Source of the DNA: Gemmatimonadota bacterium
Lineage (GTDB): Bacteria > Gemmatimonadota > Gemmatimonadetes > Gemmatimonadales > GWC2-71-9
Direction: 5' to 3'
Assembly: GCA_017889745.1 (NCBI GenBank)
Contig: JAGGAG010000040.1
Location: forward strand, 1 to 16,948
DNA: 16,948 nt
The notes beneath the pieces are model-generated. The model had not been told where the DNA came from, searched no databases, and saw only the letters and a list, made by a program, of their open reading frames with translations. This document shows positions 1 through 6,589 of this stretch, in pieces (within the stretch, counting starts at the first letter, position 1; each line of letters begins with the position of its first letter). The translations under genes and the position numbers were made by a program.

Positions 1-455
1 ATCATCTCCGGCGATGCGGGAAGCCCGGCTTCGGAGCGCTCGTCCACCTTGTGCACCATCATGTAGCGCGTGGTGGGGTCATCCGCGGGCTTCTGCCCGA
101 AGCCGACGTCCCACATTTCCGTCACCGGCCGGATGTCGATCTCGGTGTCGCCCACCAGGCCGGCGAAGCGGGTGGCCCATTCCATCGCTTCCTCGATGGA
201 ACGGGTGCGGACGATGCAGTAGCCGGCGACGAGCTCGTGGGTCCCCTTGAAGGGTCCCTTCGTGACGGTGCATCCGCCGTTCGAGAAGGTGAGGCGCACC
301 CCGGTCGAGCTGGGCCGCAGCCCTTCGCCGGACACGAATACCCCGGCCTTCGCCATGTCCTCGATCAGCGGCCCCATCCCGGCCATCAGTTCGGGGCTGG
401 GCGGTTCTCCCGCCTCGGTGCGCCGGTCGGACTTGTGCATGCTCATGACTCGCAT
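1..455 (-). CDS. YCII/DGPF-domain protein, partial, with a second YCII copy starting at the window edge
   Basis: The frame begins at the ATG at 455-453 and stays open to the left edge, giving 151 residues without a stop. Residues 1-115 form a YCII-type alpha/beta domain: MRVMSMHKSD strand, PELMAGMGPLIEDMAKAG helix, SGEGLRPSSTGVRL, then TKGPF in place of the family's DGPF, and a helix around residues 87-98. From residue 129 the text TRYMMVHKVDERSEAGLPAS repeats the first strand and loop, so the protein probably holds two YCII domains. The family has a ferredoxin-like fold; DGPF members are often encoded beside ECF sigma factors and have no settled function. The start lies 3 bp after the stop of the paralogous upstream gene, so both are probably one transcript. 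A GGGGG run before the start may serve as ribosome binding site. The 3' end is outside the window. Confidence 0.88.
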   Translation of the reverse strand, partial: MRVMSMHKSDRRTEAGEPPSPELMAGMGPLIEDMAKAGVFVSGEGLRPSSTGVRLTFSNGGCTVTKGPFKGTHELVAGYCIVRTRSIEEAMEWATRFAGLVGDTEIDIRPVTEMWDVGFGQKPADDPTTRYMMVHKVDERSEAGLPASPEM

Positions 456-458
456 CGG

Positions 459-890
459 TCAGGCCCCCTTCTTCGCGCGCTTCCTGAACTCCTCCTCCGC
501 GGCCATGGTCGCGCGACCTTCCTCGGAGGTGATGACCGGATCGAAGTCGGCGGAGTCGAACACCTGCCGGATCTCGATCTCGCCCACATCGGGCGGGCAG
601 CGCTTGAACCACTCGATAACATCTTCCCTCGACTTCATCTGCACCATCCAGAAGCCGGCGAGGAGTTCCTTCGTCTCCGCGAACGGCCCGTCCGTCACCG
701 TGGGCTTGGCGCCGGGCGTGAACCGGATCCGCGCGCCCTTCGAACTCGCGTGCAGTCCCTCGCCGGCCAGCAGCACGCCCGCCTTCATCAGCTCCTCGTT
801 GAACTTCCCCATTTCGACGATCTGCTTGTCAGTCGGCAGGATGCCCGCTTCCGAGTCCTTGTTGGCCTTGACCAGCACCATGAATCGCAT
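459..890 (-). CDS. YCII/DGPF-domain protein (YciI family)
   Basis: This 143-aa protein begins MRFMVLVKANKDSEAG. The chosen ATG (890-888) has a good upstream GGGAG at suitable spacing; the frame stays open 40 codons further upstream, but that stretch has no family resemblance. It carries the full YCII/DGPF pattern: N-terminal strand, helix with NEELMKAG (residues 31-38), LAGEGLHASSKGARI (41-55), TDGPF (66-70), helix SREDVIEWFKRCPP (87-100) and the final strand GEIEIRQV (103-110). A short charged tail rich in Lys, Arg and Glu follows. The family adopts a dimeric ferredoxin-like fold; some relatives act in small catabolic reactions, but no reaction can be assigned here. It is the first gene of a two-gene operon with its paralogue, 3 bp apart. 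No ECF sigma factor gene, a frequent partner, is visible inside the window. Confidence 0.92.
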   Translation of the reverse strand: MRFMVLVKANKDSEAGILPTDKQIVEMGKFNEELMKAGVLLAGEGLHASSKGARIRFTPGAKPTVTDGPFAETKELLAGFWMVQMKSREDVIEWFKRCPPDVGEIEIRQVFDSADFDPVITSEEGRATMAAEEEFRKRAKKGA

Positions 891-1175
891 CGTTCGCACT
901 CCCTGAGGTTCGAGTTGGAGGCCGGGTTGCTCCGGCTCTACAGACACGACGAACGGGACAACCTCAAATCGACACGGTGACAGGATGACGGCCAAGTCAT
1001 TAGGTGCCAACGCGTTGTGCTCTCACCTCCGCCGTGGCCCTACCTGCGCGTATCCGCGTCGGCGCCTCGCGACTGGCGCGGGAGGCGGTCGGATGCGGAT
1101 ACTTGTGGTCGGCGCGTGCCGGCGTGGTGGCCGGCGACCGTGGCCCCACGAGACCGTATTCAGGCATAGAGGCCC
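891..1175. promoter_or_regulatory. Divergent intergenic region
   Basis: This 285-bp gap lies between the minus-strand YCII operon and the plus-strand DUF305 gene, so promoters for both should lie here. I could not pick a convincing -35/-10 pair on either strand. Short frames cross it on both strands but none has family character. The clearest structure is the inverted repeat at 1050-1102, listed separately. The segment just before the DUF305 start (about 1150-1170) is the most AT-rich part and is a candidate -10 zone, which is a weak inference. Confidence 0.4.
1050..1102. repeat. Imperfect nested inverted repeat (possible operator or leader hairpin)
   Basis: An exact 8-bp outer stem, GTATCCGC at 1050-1057 and GCGGATAC at 1095-1102, encloses a second stem: CGCCTC (1063-1068) with GAGGCG (1082-1087), plus GCG/CGC (1069-1071, 1077-1079) past a two-base bulge, closing a five-base loop. 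The internal loops between the stems both contain GTCGG. It lies 74 bp upstream of the DUF305 start and is far from both flanking genes' ends, so it is not a terminator. It could be a regulator binding site or a structured 5' leader. Confidence 0.5.
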
Positions 1176-1823
1176 ATGACACGCTGGACGTCACGCATCG
1201 TCACGATCGCATCGCTGCTCATCGCCGCCCCGCTCGGCCCGGGCCACGCGGCCTTCGCACAGTCGGGTGCCGGCGGAGGACAGGCTACCTATACGCCGGC
1301 CGACGCGCAGTTCATGACCGGCATGATCGCCCACCACGCCCAGGCCGTGCTGATTGCCGGATGGGCGCCAACCCATGGCGCCAGTCCGTCGATCCTCACG
1401 CTGTGTGAGCGCATCGTCGCGGGTCAGGGCGACGAGATCGAGTTGATGCAGCGGTGGCTCGCGGACCACAATGAGCCGGTGCCCGACGGCAAGGCCCACT
1501 ACATGAGCGGCATGTCGGCGATGAACCACGACATGGCGGGAATGGACCATGGGAGCGGCATGCCCGGCATGCTGAGCCAGGAGCAGCTGGCGCAGCTTGA
1601 TGCCGCCCGGGGGCCGGAATTCGACCGGCTTTTCCTGACGTTCATGATTCAGCACCATCAGGGCGCGATCGTGATGGTGGACCGGCTGTTCGGCACCCAG
1701 GGCGCGGGCGAGGAAGAGCGCTCCTTCCGGTTCGCCTCCGACGTGTACGCCGACCAGACCACCGAGATCGACCGCATGCAGAAGATGCTCGCCGCCCTCC
1801 CCCCGTCGGGCAGCGGCCAGTGA
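1176..1823 (+). CDS. Secreted DUF305 protein with Met/His-rich linker
   Basis: This is a 215-aa protein. Residues 1-29 form a Sec signal peptide ending near AFAQS, so the mature protein is exported. Two DUF305 half-motifs are visible: FMTGMIAHHAQAV (46-58) and FLTFMIQHHQGAI (153-165), each a helix with paired histidines, and each followed by a second helix (ILTLCERIVAGQGDEIELMQRW at 73-94, in part; DQTTEIDRMQKML at 193-205). Between them residues 108-132 are rich in methionine and histidine, with Met at 110, 113, 116, 120, 123, 129 and 132 and His at 108, 118 and 125. This is the ferritin-like four-helix layout of DUF305 proteins, which often occur in copper-related contexts. A role in binding copper or another soft metal is an inference. 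The LVIVD-repeat lipoprotein follows 56 bp downstream on the same strand. The start lacks a strong Shine-Dalgarno sequence. Confidence 0.92.
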   Translation: MTRWTSRIVTIASLLIAAPLGPGHAAFAQSGAGGGQATYTPADAQFMTGMIAHHAQAVLIAGWAPTHGASPSILTLCERIVAGQGDEIELMQRWLADHNEPVPDGKAHYMSGMSAMNHDMAGMDHGSGMPGMLSQEQLAQLDAARGPEFDRLFLTFMIQHHQGAIVMVDRLFGTQGAGEEERSFRFASDVYADQTTEIDRMQKMLAALPPSGSGQ

Positions 1824-1879
1824 AACTTCAGTCCTCACCCGTTCGTCCAGCCGTTTCCGTCCCCCCACAGGAATCACCA

Positions 1880-3886
1880 ATGGCTCTTGCAAGTGCCGTC
1901 CGCGGTCCGCGTGCTCGAAGGAGCACTGCCGCACACGTTCCCCTGTCGCTGCTGATCGGCGCACTTTCCCTCGCGGGTTGCGCCAAGTCCTCGACCACGT
2001 CGGGTGGCAACATGTCCGCGGTGGCCCCGAAGCCCGATCCCCGGGTCGGCCTCAAGGCCGGCATGTTCGACGCCGGCCAGGCTGCCTGGAACGTGCGCCT
2101 CGTGTCGACGACGCCGCCGTCCGAGAAGTTCGCGGGCGTCACCAACTCCGACCTCTCCTTCCTGCGCAACTACGCGATCCAGGGCAACTACAACGGCTTC
2201 CAGGTGTGGGACATCTCCAACCCGGCCAAGCCGTCGCTGACCCTCGGGTTCCTGTGCCCCGCATCGCAGAGCGACGTGTCGGTCTACAAGAACCTGCTGT
2301 TCGTGTCGGGCGAGGGCCTGTCGGGCCGCACCGACTGCGGCACGCAGGGCGTGCGTGACACGGTGAGCGCCGATCGCCTGCGCGGCATCCGGATCTTCGA
2401 TGCCACCGATATCGCGAACCCGAAGTACATCGCGAACGTGCAGACCTGCCGCGGGTCCCACACCCATACGGTGGTGGTGGACCCCAAGGACCCGGACAAC
2501 GTCTACATCTACGTCTCCGGATCGGCGGGCGTGCGGTCGCCGAACGAGCTCCCCGGCTGTTCCAGGCTGACGCCGGACAAGGACCCGAACTCGGCACTGT
2601 TCCGCATCGAGGTGATCAAGGTGCCGCTGGCGCACCCGGAACAGGCGAAGATCGTGACTTCCCCGCGCATCTTCAACGACCTGGCGGCCCCGCCCGAGCA
2701 CGGCGAGGCGCCGCAGGACATCGCGGCCTCCAAGAAGGAAGCCGCCGAGGCCCGCGCGAAGGGCGGCTACACCGCGGAGGTCCAGGGCATGGAGTATGTC
2801 CTGCCGCCGCAGTTCATCACGCCCATGCTCGACAGCATCGCCAAGGCGCGGGGCGGCACCACGCCGAACGCCGCCGACAGCGCGGCGCTGCGCGCGAACA
2901 TCCAGAGCATCGTGAATGCGCGGGTGGGCGCGCCGCCCCCGGGCGCGGTCCGTCCGGGCCCGACCCAGTGCCATGACATCACCGTGTATCCCGCCATCGG
3001 CCTGGCCGGTGGCGCGTGCGGCGGCTACGGCCTGCTGCTCGACATCAAGGACATACCGAACCCGAAGCGGATCGGCGCGGTGGCCGACTCCAACTTCTCC
3101 TACTGGCACTCGGCCACGTTCAACAACGACGGCACCAAGCTCCTCTTCTCCGATGAATGGGGCGGCGGCGGCCAGCCCAAGTGCCGCTCCACCGACAAGC
3201 CGGAGTGGGGCGCCGACGCGATCTTCACGCTGGTCGATGGAAAGATGGTGTTCCAGAGCTACTACAAGATGCCCGCGCCGCAGACCAAGTACGAGAACTG
3301 TGTGGCCCACAACGGCTCGCTGATCCCGGTCCCGGGCCGCGACGTGATGGTGCAGGCGTGGTACCAGGGCGGCATCTCGGTGTTCGACTGGACCGATCCC
3401 AAGAAGCCCACCGAGATCGCCTTCTACGACCGCGGCCCGGTGGATTCCACCAAGATGGGCAACGGCGGGTCATGGTCGATCTACTGGTACAACGGCGTGA
3501 TGGTGAGCTCCGAGATCTCGCGCGGGCTCGACATCTTCGAGCTCACGCCGAGCGCGTTCATCTCCCAGAACGAGATCGACGCGGCCAAGTCGGTACGGCT
3601 CGACTACTTCAATGCCCAGGACCAGCCAAAGATCGTGTGGCCGGCGAGCTTCGCCCTGTCTGGCGCGTACCTCGACCAGCTCGAGCGGTCCAAGGGCCTC
3701 GGGTCGAGCCAGGTGTCGGCGGCGCGCAAGGCGCTCGCCGGCGCCCAGGGCCAGTCCGGCACGGCGCAGAAGGATGCGTTGAACGCGCTGGCCAGGACGC
3801 TCGATGCCGACGCGTCGGGCGCCACGGACAAGTCGAAGGTGAAGTTGCTGGCCAATTCGGTGAGGGACCTGGCGGCCAAGAGCTGA
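1880..3886 (+). CDS. LVIVD-repeat beta-propeller lipoprotein
   Basis: This 668-aa protein begins at the ATG at 1880 (MALASAV...), preceded by CAGGAA; the frame is open back to 1820, overlapping the previous gene, but only this start gives a proper signal sequence. Residues 20-34 form a lipoprotein signal ending in LSLAGC, with Cys34 as lipidation site. The body has blades of the LVIVD type with the repeat core 'G(I/F)xV(W/F)D(I/A)': NGFQVWDISNPAKPS near 103, GIRIFDATDIANP near 168, GLLLDIKDIPNPKR near 387, GGISVFDWTDPKKP near 497 and GLDIFELTP near 550. A Cys, His and Gly-rich section near 364-440 (QCHDITVYP, WHSATFNNDG, DEWGGGG) is typical of this family. Residues about 270-350 are an Ala/Lys/Glu-rich insertion, and about 600-668 form an Ala-rich helical tail. 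It is probably attached to a membrane facing the periplasm or outside. Ligand and activity are unknown. Confidence 0.9.
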   Translation: MALASAVRGPRARRSTAAHVPLSLLIGALSLAGCAKSSTTSGGNMSAVAPKPDPRVGLKAGMFDAGQAAWNVRLVSTTPPSEKFAGVTNSDLSFLRNYAIQGNYNGFQVWDISNPAKPSLTLGFLCPASQSDVSVYKNLLFVSGEGLSGRTDCGTQGVRDTVSADRLRGIRIFDATDIANPKYIANVQTCRGSHTHTVVVDPKDPDNVYIYVSGSAGVRSPNELPGCSRLTPDKDPNSALFRIEVIKVPLAHPEQAKIVTSPRIFNDLAAPPEHGEAPQDIAASKKEAAEARAKGGYTAEVQGMEYVLPPQFITPMLDSIAKARGGTTPNAADSAALRANIQSIVNARVGAPPPGAVRPGPTQCHDITVYPAIGLAGGACGGYGLLLDIKDIPNPKRIGAVADSNFSYWHSATFNNDGTKLLFSDEWGGGGQPKCRSTDKPEWGADAIFTLVDGKMVFQSYYKMPAPQTKYENCVAHNGSLIPVPGRDVMVQAWYQGGISVFDWTDPKKPTEIAFYDRGPVDSTKMGNGGSWSIYWYNGVMVSSEISRGLDIFELTPSAFISQNEIDAAKSVRLDYFNAQDQPKIVWPASFALSGAYLDQLERSKGLGSSQVSAARKALAGAQGQSGTAQKDALNALARTLDADASGATDKSKVKLLANSVRDLAAKS

Positions 3887-3928
3887 TACGGCGAAACCAG
3901 TGATTCGCAGGAATTCCAGGTAACGGAT

Positions 3929-3970
3929 GGCCTGTCGGGGTTGATGCCCGGCAGGCCGTCTTCCTTCAAG
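3929..3970 (+). terminator. Terminator-like hairpin after the LVIVD gene
   Basis: An 11-bp stem with one G-T wobble (3929-3939 with 3947-3957, ends GGCCTG and CAGGCC) closes a 7-base loop and is followed by a pyrimidine-rich GTCTTCCTTC. The stem is strong but the U tract is poor. It sits 43 bp after the stop of the LVIVD gene and ends 21 bp before the next start, so it may be a leaky terminator or an attenuator for the downstream run. Confidence 0.6.
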
Positions 3971-3978
3971 GAGGCTCC

Positions 3979-5745
3979 GTGACCGATCCCGTTCCGCAGA
4001 AGCCGGCGCACATCCGCGAGTTCACGCCGAGATCGGTTGCCGTCGGCCTGCTGGTGGCGCTGGTCATCGGCGCCTCCTATCCCTACGTCGTGCTGAAATT
4101 CGGCTTCGGTCCCAACATCTCCGTCGTCTCTGCCTTCTTCGGCTTCATTGCGCTCGGCATCTTCTCGAAGAACTACAATCGCTGGGAGAACAACATCGTC
4201 CAGACGGCGGGCACCGCCGCGGGCCAGATCGCGTTCCTCTGCTGGCTGCTGGCGGCGTTCGACATGCTCGCGGCCGAGACCGACAGCGGGTTCAGCGTGC
4301 ACCTCACCCGGGTGCAGACGTGGATCTGGCTGTCCACTGCCGGCCTGCTGGGCGTGCTGCTGGCGGTGCCGCTGCGCAAGCACTTCATCGACGACGAAAA
4401 GCTGCCGTTCCCCGACGGCCTCGCGGCGGGCGAGACGCTCATCATGCTCGACGCCCGCGACGAGCAGTCGCGCCGGTCCGCCTTCGCGATGATCGGGTCG
4501 ATGGTCTCGTCGGGCGTCCTCTTCCTCGCTACGCAGCTTCGGTGGATCGCCGAGCTGGTGGCCTTCCGGGTGAACACATGGTCGCCGGTGGTGGGACTGG
4601 GCTTCGGCATCTCGCTGCTCAACGTCGGGTCGGGCATCATCATCGGGCTCCGCATCACGGCGAGCATGCTGCTGGGCGGGCTCATCGCGTGGATCATTGG
4701 CCCGGTGTGGCTGCTCGACCACGGCCTGATCACCGAGTCGTCACGGCGGGTGGACATCCTGCTGCTGGTCATGTGGCCCGGCGTCGGCATGCTCATCGCG
4801 GGCGGCATCACCACGCTGCTGCTGCGCTGGCGCGTGCTGATGCGCACCTTCGAGAGCCTCTCCACGGCGGCGGACCTGAGCGGCGACCTGTCGCTCCGCT
4901 GGGTGGGGATCGGCAGCCTCATGGCGAGCGTGGCCCTGGTGCTGGTGCAGCGCGCCTTCTTCGGCACGCCGGTGTGGCAGTCGGTGCTCGCGATCCTGCT
5001 CGCCATTCCCCTGGGCCTGGTGGCGCTGCGCGTGCTGGGAGAGACCAACTGGGGCCCCATCTCGACCATGGCCAACCTGACGCAGGCGCTCTTCGGGGTG
5101 GTGGCCCCGGGCAACCTCAGCGCGAGCATGGTGTCGAGTGCCACCACGAGTGCCGTGGCCGCCGAGTCGGAAGGGCTGATGCAGGACTACAAGGCCGGCA
5201 GCATGATCGGGTCCACGCCGCGCATCCTGACCTACATGCAGCTGCTGGCGGTGCCGGTGGGGGCGCTGGCGCTGGCGTTCATGTACCCGGTGCTGCGCGA
5301 TACCTACGGCATCACCGGCGAGCACGCCCAGCTGAGCAGTCCCACGTCGCAGCGCTGGGTGGGCTTCGCCAAGATCGTGACCCAGCAGCTCACAGGGCCC
5401 GCCGCGATGACGCCGGCGGCCATCGCGCGGCTCAGCTGGATGAAGTGGTCGTTCGGGGTCGGGGCGCTGTTCGGCCTGATCTTCACGCTCCTCGAACAGC
5501 GGAAGGCGTGGCGGTCGTTCGTGCCGTCGCCCACGGGCATGGGCATCGGCGTGCTCATTCCGATCAGCGCGGTGACGACGATCTTCCTCGGCGCACTGGC
5601 CGATCGCATCTGGGAGAAGGCGAAGCCGGAATCACACAAGCGCTATTCCATCGCCACGGCGTCGGGGTTTATCGCCGGCGAGGCGATCGTCGCAGTCATC
5701 ATTCCCCTGCTGGTGACGCTGGGCCTGATCAAACTGGCGAGCTGA
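3979..5745 (+). CDS. OPT-family oligopeptide transporter
   Basis: This is a 588-aa polytopic membrane protein starting at GTG, with a strong AAGGAGG six bases before it. It shows OPT-family hallmarks: an N-terminal EFTPRSVAVGLLVALVIG helix (14-31), the KLPFPDGLAAGETL motif (141-154), the NWGPISTMANLTQALFG segment near 355, and the LMQDYKAGSMIGSTPR segment near 400, which is characteristic of bacterial OPT proteins. About 13-16 membrane helices are apparent. OPT proteins carry oligopeptides or metal chelates into the cell, driven by protons; the substrate cannot be read from the sequence. The protein is a little shorter than the roughly 620-680 aa of many bacterial OPT members but covers the conserved ends. 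It heads a long co-directional run; the next gene begins 2 bp after its stop. Confidence 0.93.
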   Translation: MTDPVPQKPAHIREFTPRSVAVGLLVALVIGASYPYVVLKFGFGPNISVVSAFFGFIALGIFSKNYNRWENNIVQTAGTAAGQIAFLCWLLAAFDMLAAETDSGFSVHLTRVQTWIWLSTAGLLGVLLAVPLRKHFIDDEKLPFPDGLAAGETLIMLDARDEQSRRSAFAMIGSMVSSGVLFLATQLRWIAELVAFRVNTWSPVVGLGFGISLLNVGSGIIIGLRITASMLLGGLIAWIIGPVWLLDHGLITESSRRVDILLLVMWPGVGMLIAGGITTLLLRWRVLMRTFESLSTAADLSGDLSLRWVGIGSLMASVALVLVQRAFFGTPVWQSVLAILLAIPLGLVALRVLGETNWGPISTMANLTQALFGVVAPGNLSASMVSSATTSAVAAESEGLMQDYKAGSMIGSTPRILTYMQLLAVPVGALALAFMYPVLRDTYGITGEHAQLSSPTSQRWVGFAKIVTQQLTGPAAMTPAAIARLSWMKWSFGVGALFGLIFTLLEQRKAWRSFVPSPTGMGIGVLIPISAVTTIFLGALADRIWEKAKPESHKRYSIATASGFIAGEAIVAVIIPLLVTLGLIKLAS

Positions 5746-5747
5746 AC

Positions 5748-6161
5748 ATGCGACTGCTCTTGGGTGCCATCACGCTGGCGTCGCTTGCCGGCGCTCCGCT
5801 GCACGCGCAGGCCGACGGGATCCTCGGCACGTGGCGCGGCACGTCTATCTGCGTCAAGGAAGACTGGAACAGCGCCTGCAACGACGAGCAGGTGATCTAC
5901 TACGTCACCCGCATCCCGAACCAGCCCGACAGCATTGCGCTCGACGCGCAGAAGGTCGTGGGCGGCAAGCCTGAACCGATGGGCATCCTGACCCTTGGTT
6001 ACGACGCGGCGGCGAAGGCCTGGTCGGCGGAGTGGCGCAATGCCCGCTATCACATCCTCTGGACGTACCAGGTGAGCGGCGATGCGCTCACCGGTACGCT
6101 GTTCCAGCTGCCCTCACGCCGCGTCGCGCGCCACGTGACCGCGCACAGGGAGCAGCCCTGA
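5748..6161 (+). CDS. Small secreted protein of unknown function
   Basis: This 137-aa protein begins MRLLLGAITLASLAGAPLHA, a clear Sec signal peptide with probable cleavage after ALHA-type residues 18-20. The mature part opens ILGTWRGTSICVKEDW (25-40) and continues with alternating beta-type segments (QVIYYVTRIP, MGILTLGYD, WSAEWRNARYHILWTYQVSG), suggesting a small beta-barrel or lipocalin-like fold. Cys35 and Cys44 could pair in the periplasm. The opening GTWRGTS resembles uncharacterised secreted proteins of environmental bacteria; I do not recognise a named family. The start lies 2 bp after the OPT stop and the end overlaps the next gene by four bases, so it is almost certainly translated with both. 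Confidence 0.8.
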   Translation: MRLLLGAITLASLAGAPLHAQADGILGTWRGTSICVKEDWNSACNDEQVIYYVTRIPNQPDSIALDAQKVVGGKPEPMGILTLGYDAAAKAWSAEWRNARYHILWTYQVSGDALTGTLFQLPSRRVARHVTAHREQP

Positions 6162-6589
6162 TCATCCGGATAGCCACCCCGGCCGATGCGCCGCGCATTG
6201 CGGAGTTGAGCGGGATCCTCGGATACCCGAACAGCGCGGTGACGATCGCCGACCGGCTGGCGCGGTTGCTGCCGCGCGCGCGGGAGGTCGTGCTGGTGGC
6301 GGAACTCGCGCCGCGCGGTGTCGTCGGCTGGATCCATGGGGCGGAGCAGGAGCTGCTCGATTCAGGCCGGCGCTGCGAGATCACCGGCCTGGTGGTGGAT
6401 CCGCCAGCGCGGGGGCAGGGGGTGGGACGGCGGCTCGTGGAGGCGGTCGAGGCGTGGGCCGCGGCGCGCGGGCTCGGACTGCTGACGGTCCGAAGCAACA
6501 TCGTCCGCGTCGAGTCGCACCCGTTCTATGAGCGCCTTGGCTTCGTGAGGGCCAAGACCCAGCACGCGTACCGCAAGCAGCTCCCGTAG
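6158..6589 (+). CDS. GNAT-family N-acetyltransferase, apparent CTG start
   Basis: This 143-aa GNAT begins (M)IIRIATPADAPRIAELSGILGYP, the usual first strand and helix of a small acetyltransferase. Motif A is ITGLVVDPPARGQGVGRRLV (75-94, RGQGVG being the acetyl-CoA pyrophosphate loop) and motif B is HPFYERLGFVRAK (121-133). The only in-frame codon that places the start correctly is CTG at 6158, with AGGGAG at 6147-6152 at good spacing and a CTGA overlap with the previous stop. The nearest in-frame ATG upstream is at 6032, which would add 42 residues read from inside the previous gene and without GNAT character. An ATC start at 6161 is a less likely alternative. Substrate unknown; acetyl-CoA-dependent acetylation of an amine is inferred from the fold. 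The next gene begins at the last base of its stop codon. Confidence 0.87.
   Translation: MIIRIATPADAPRIAELSGILGYPNSAVTIADRLARLLPRAREVVLVAELAPRGVVGWIHGAEQELLDSGRRCEITGLVVDPPARGQGVGRRLVEAVEAWAAARGLGLLTVRSNIVRVESHPFYERLGFVRAKTQHAYRKQLP

Noticed and set aside
51..980. Plus-strand open frame of 309 codons covering the YCII genes
   Set aside because: The minus-strand reading carries conserved YCII motifs with good starts; the plus frame has no domain.
985..1194. Short open frames on both strands in the divergent gap
   Set aside because: They are Arg-rich, lack binding sites and family resemblance, and cross the inverted repeat.
1874..3310. Open frame of 478 codons on the minus strand opposite the LVIVD gene
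   Set aside because: Its His/Arg/Val/Gly-rich composition has no domain character, and the plus-strand gene has a clear lipoprotein signal and repeats.
3604..4722. Open frame of 372 codons on the minus strand across the LVIVD/OPT junction
   Set aside because: It crosses a terminator-like hairpin, covers the start of a firm OPT gene and has the Arg/His/Asp/Glu-rich composition of a shadow frame.
4320..5747. Upstream extension of the small secreted protein's frame through the OPT gene
   Set aside because: The extension is Arg/His/Gly/Ala-rich and out of frame with OPT; the ATG at 5748 gives a clean signal peptide.
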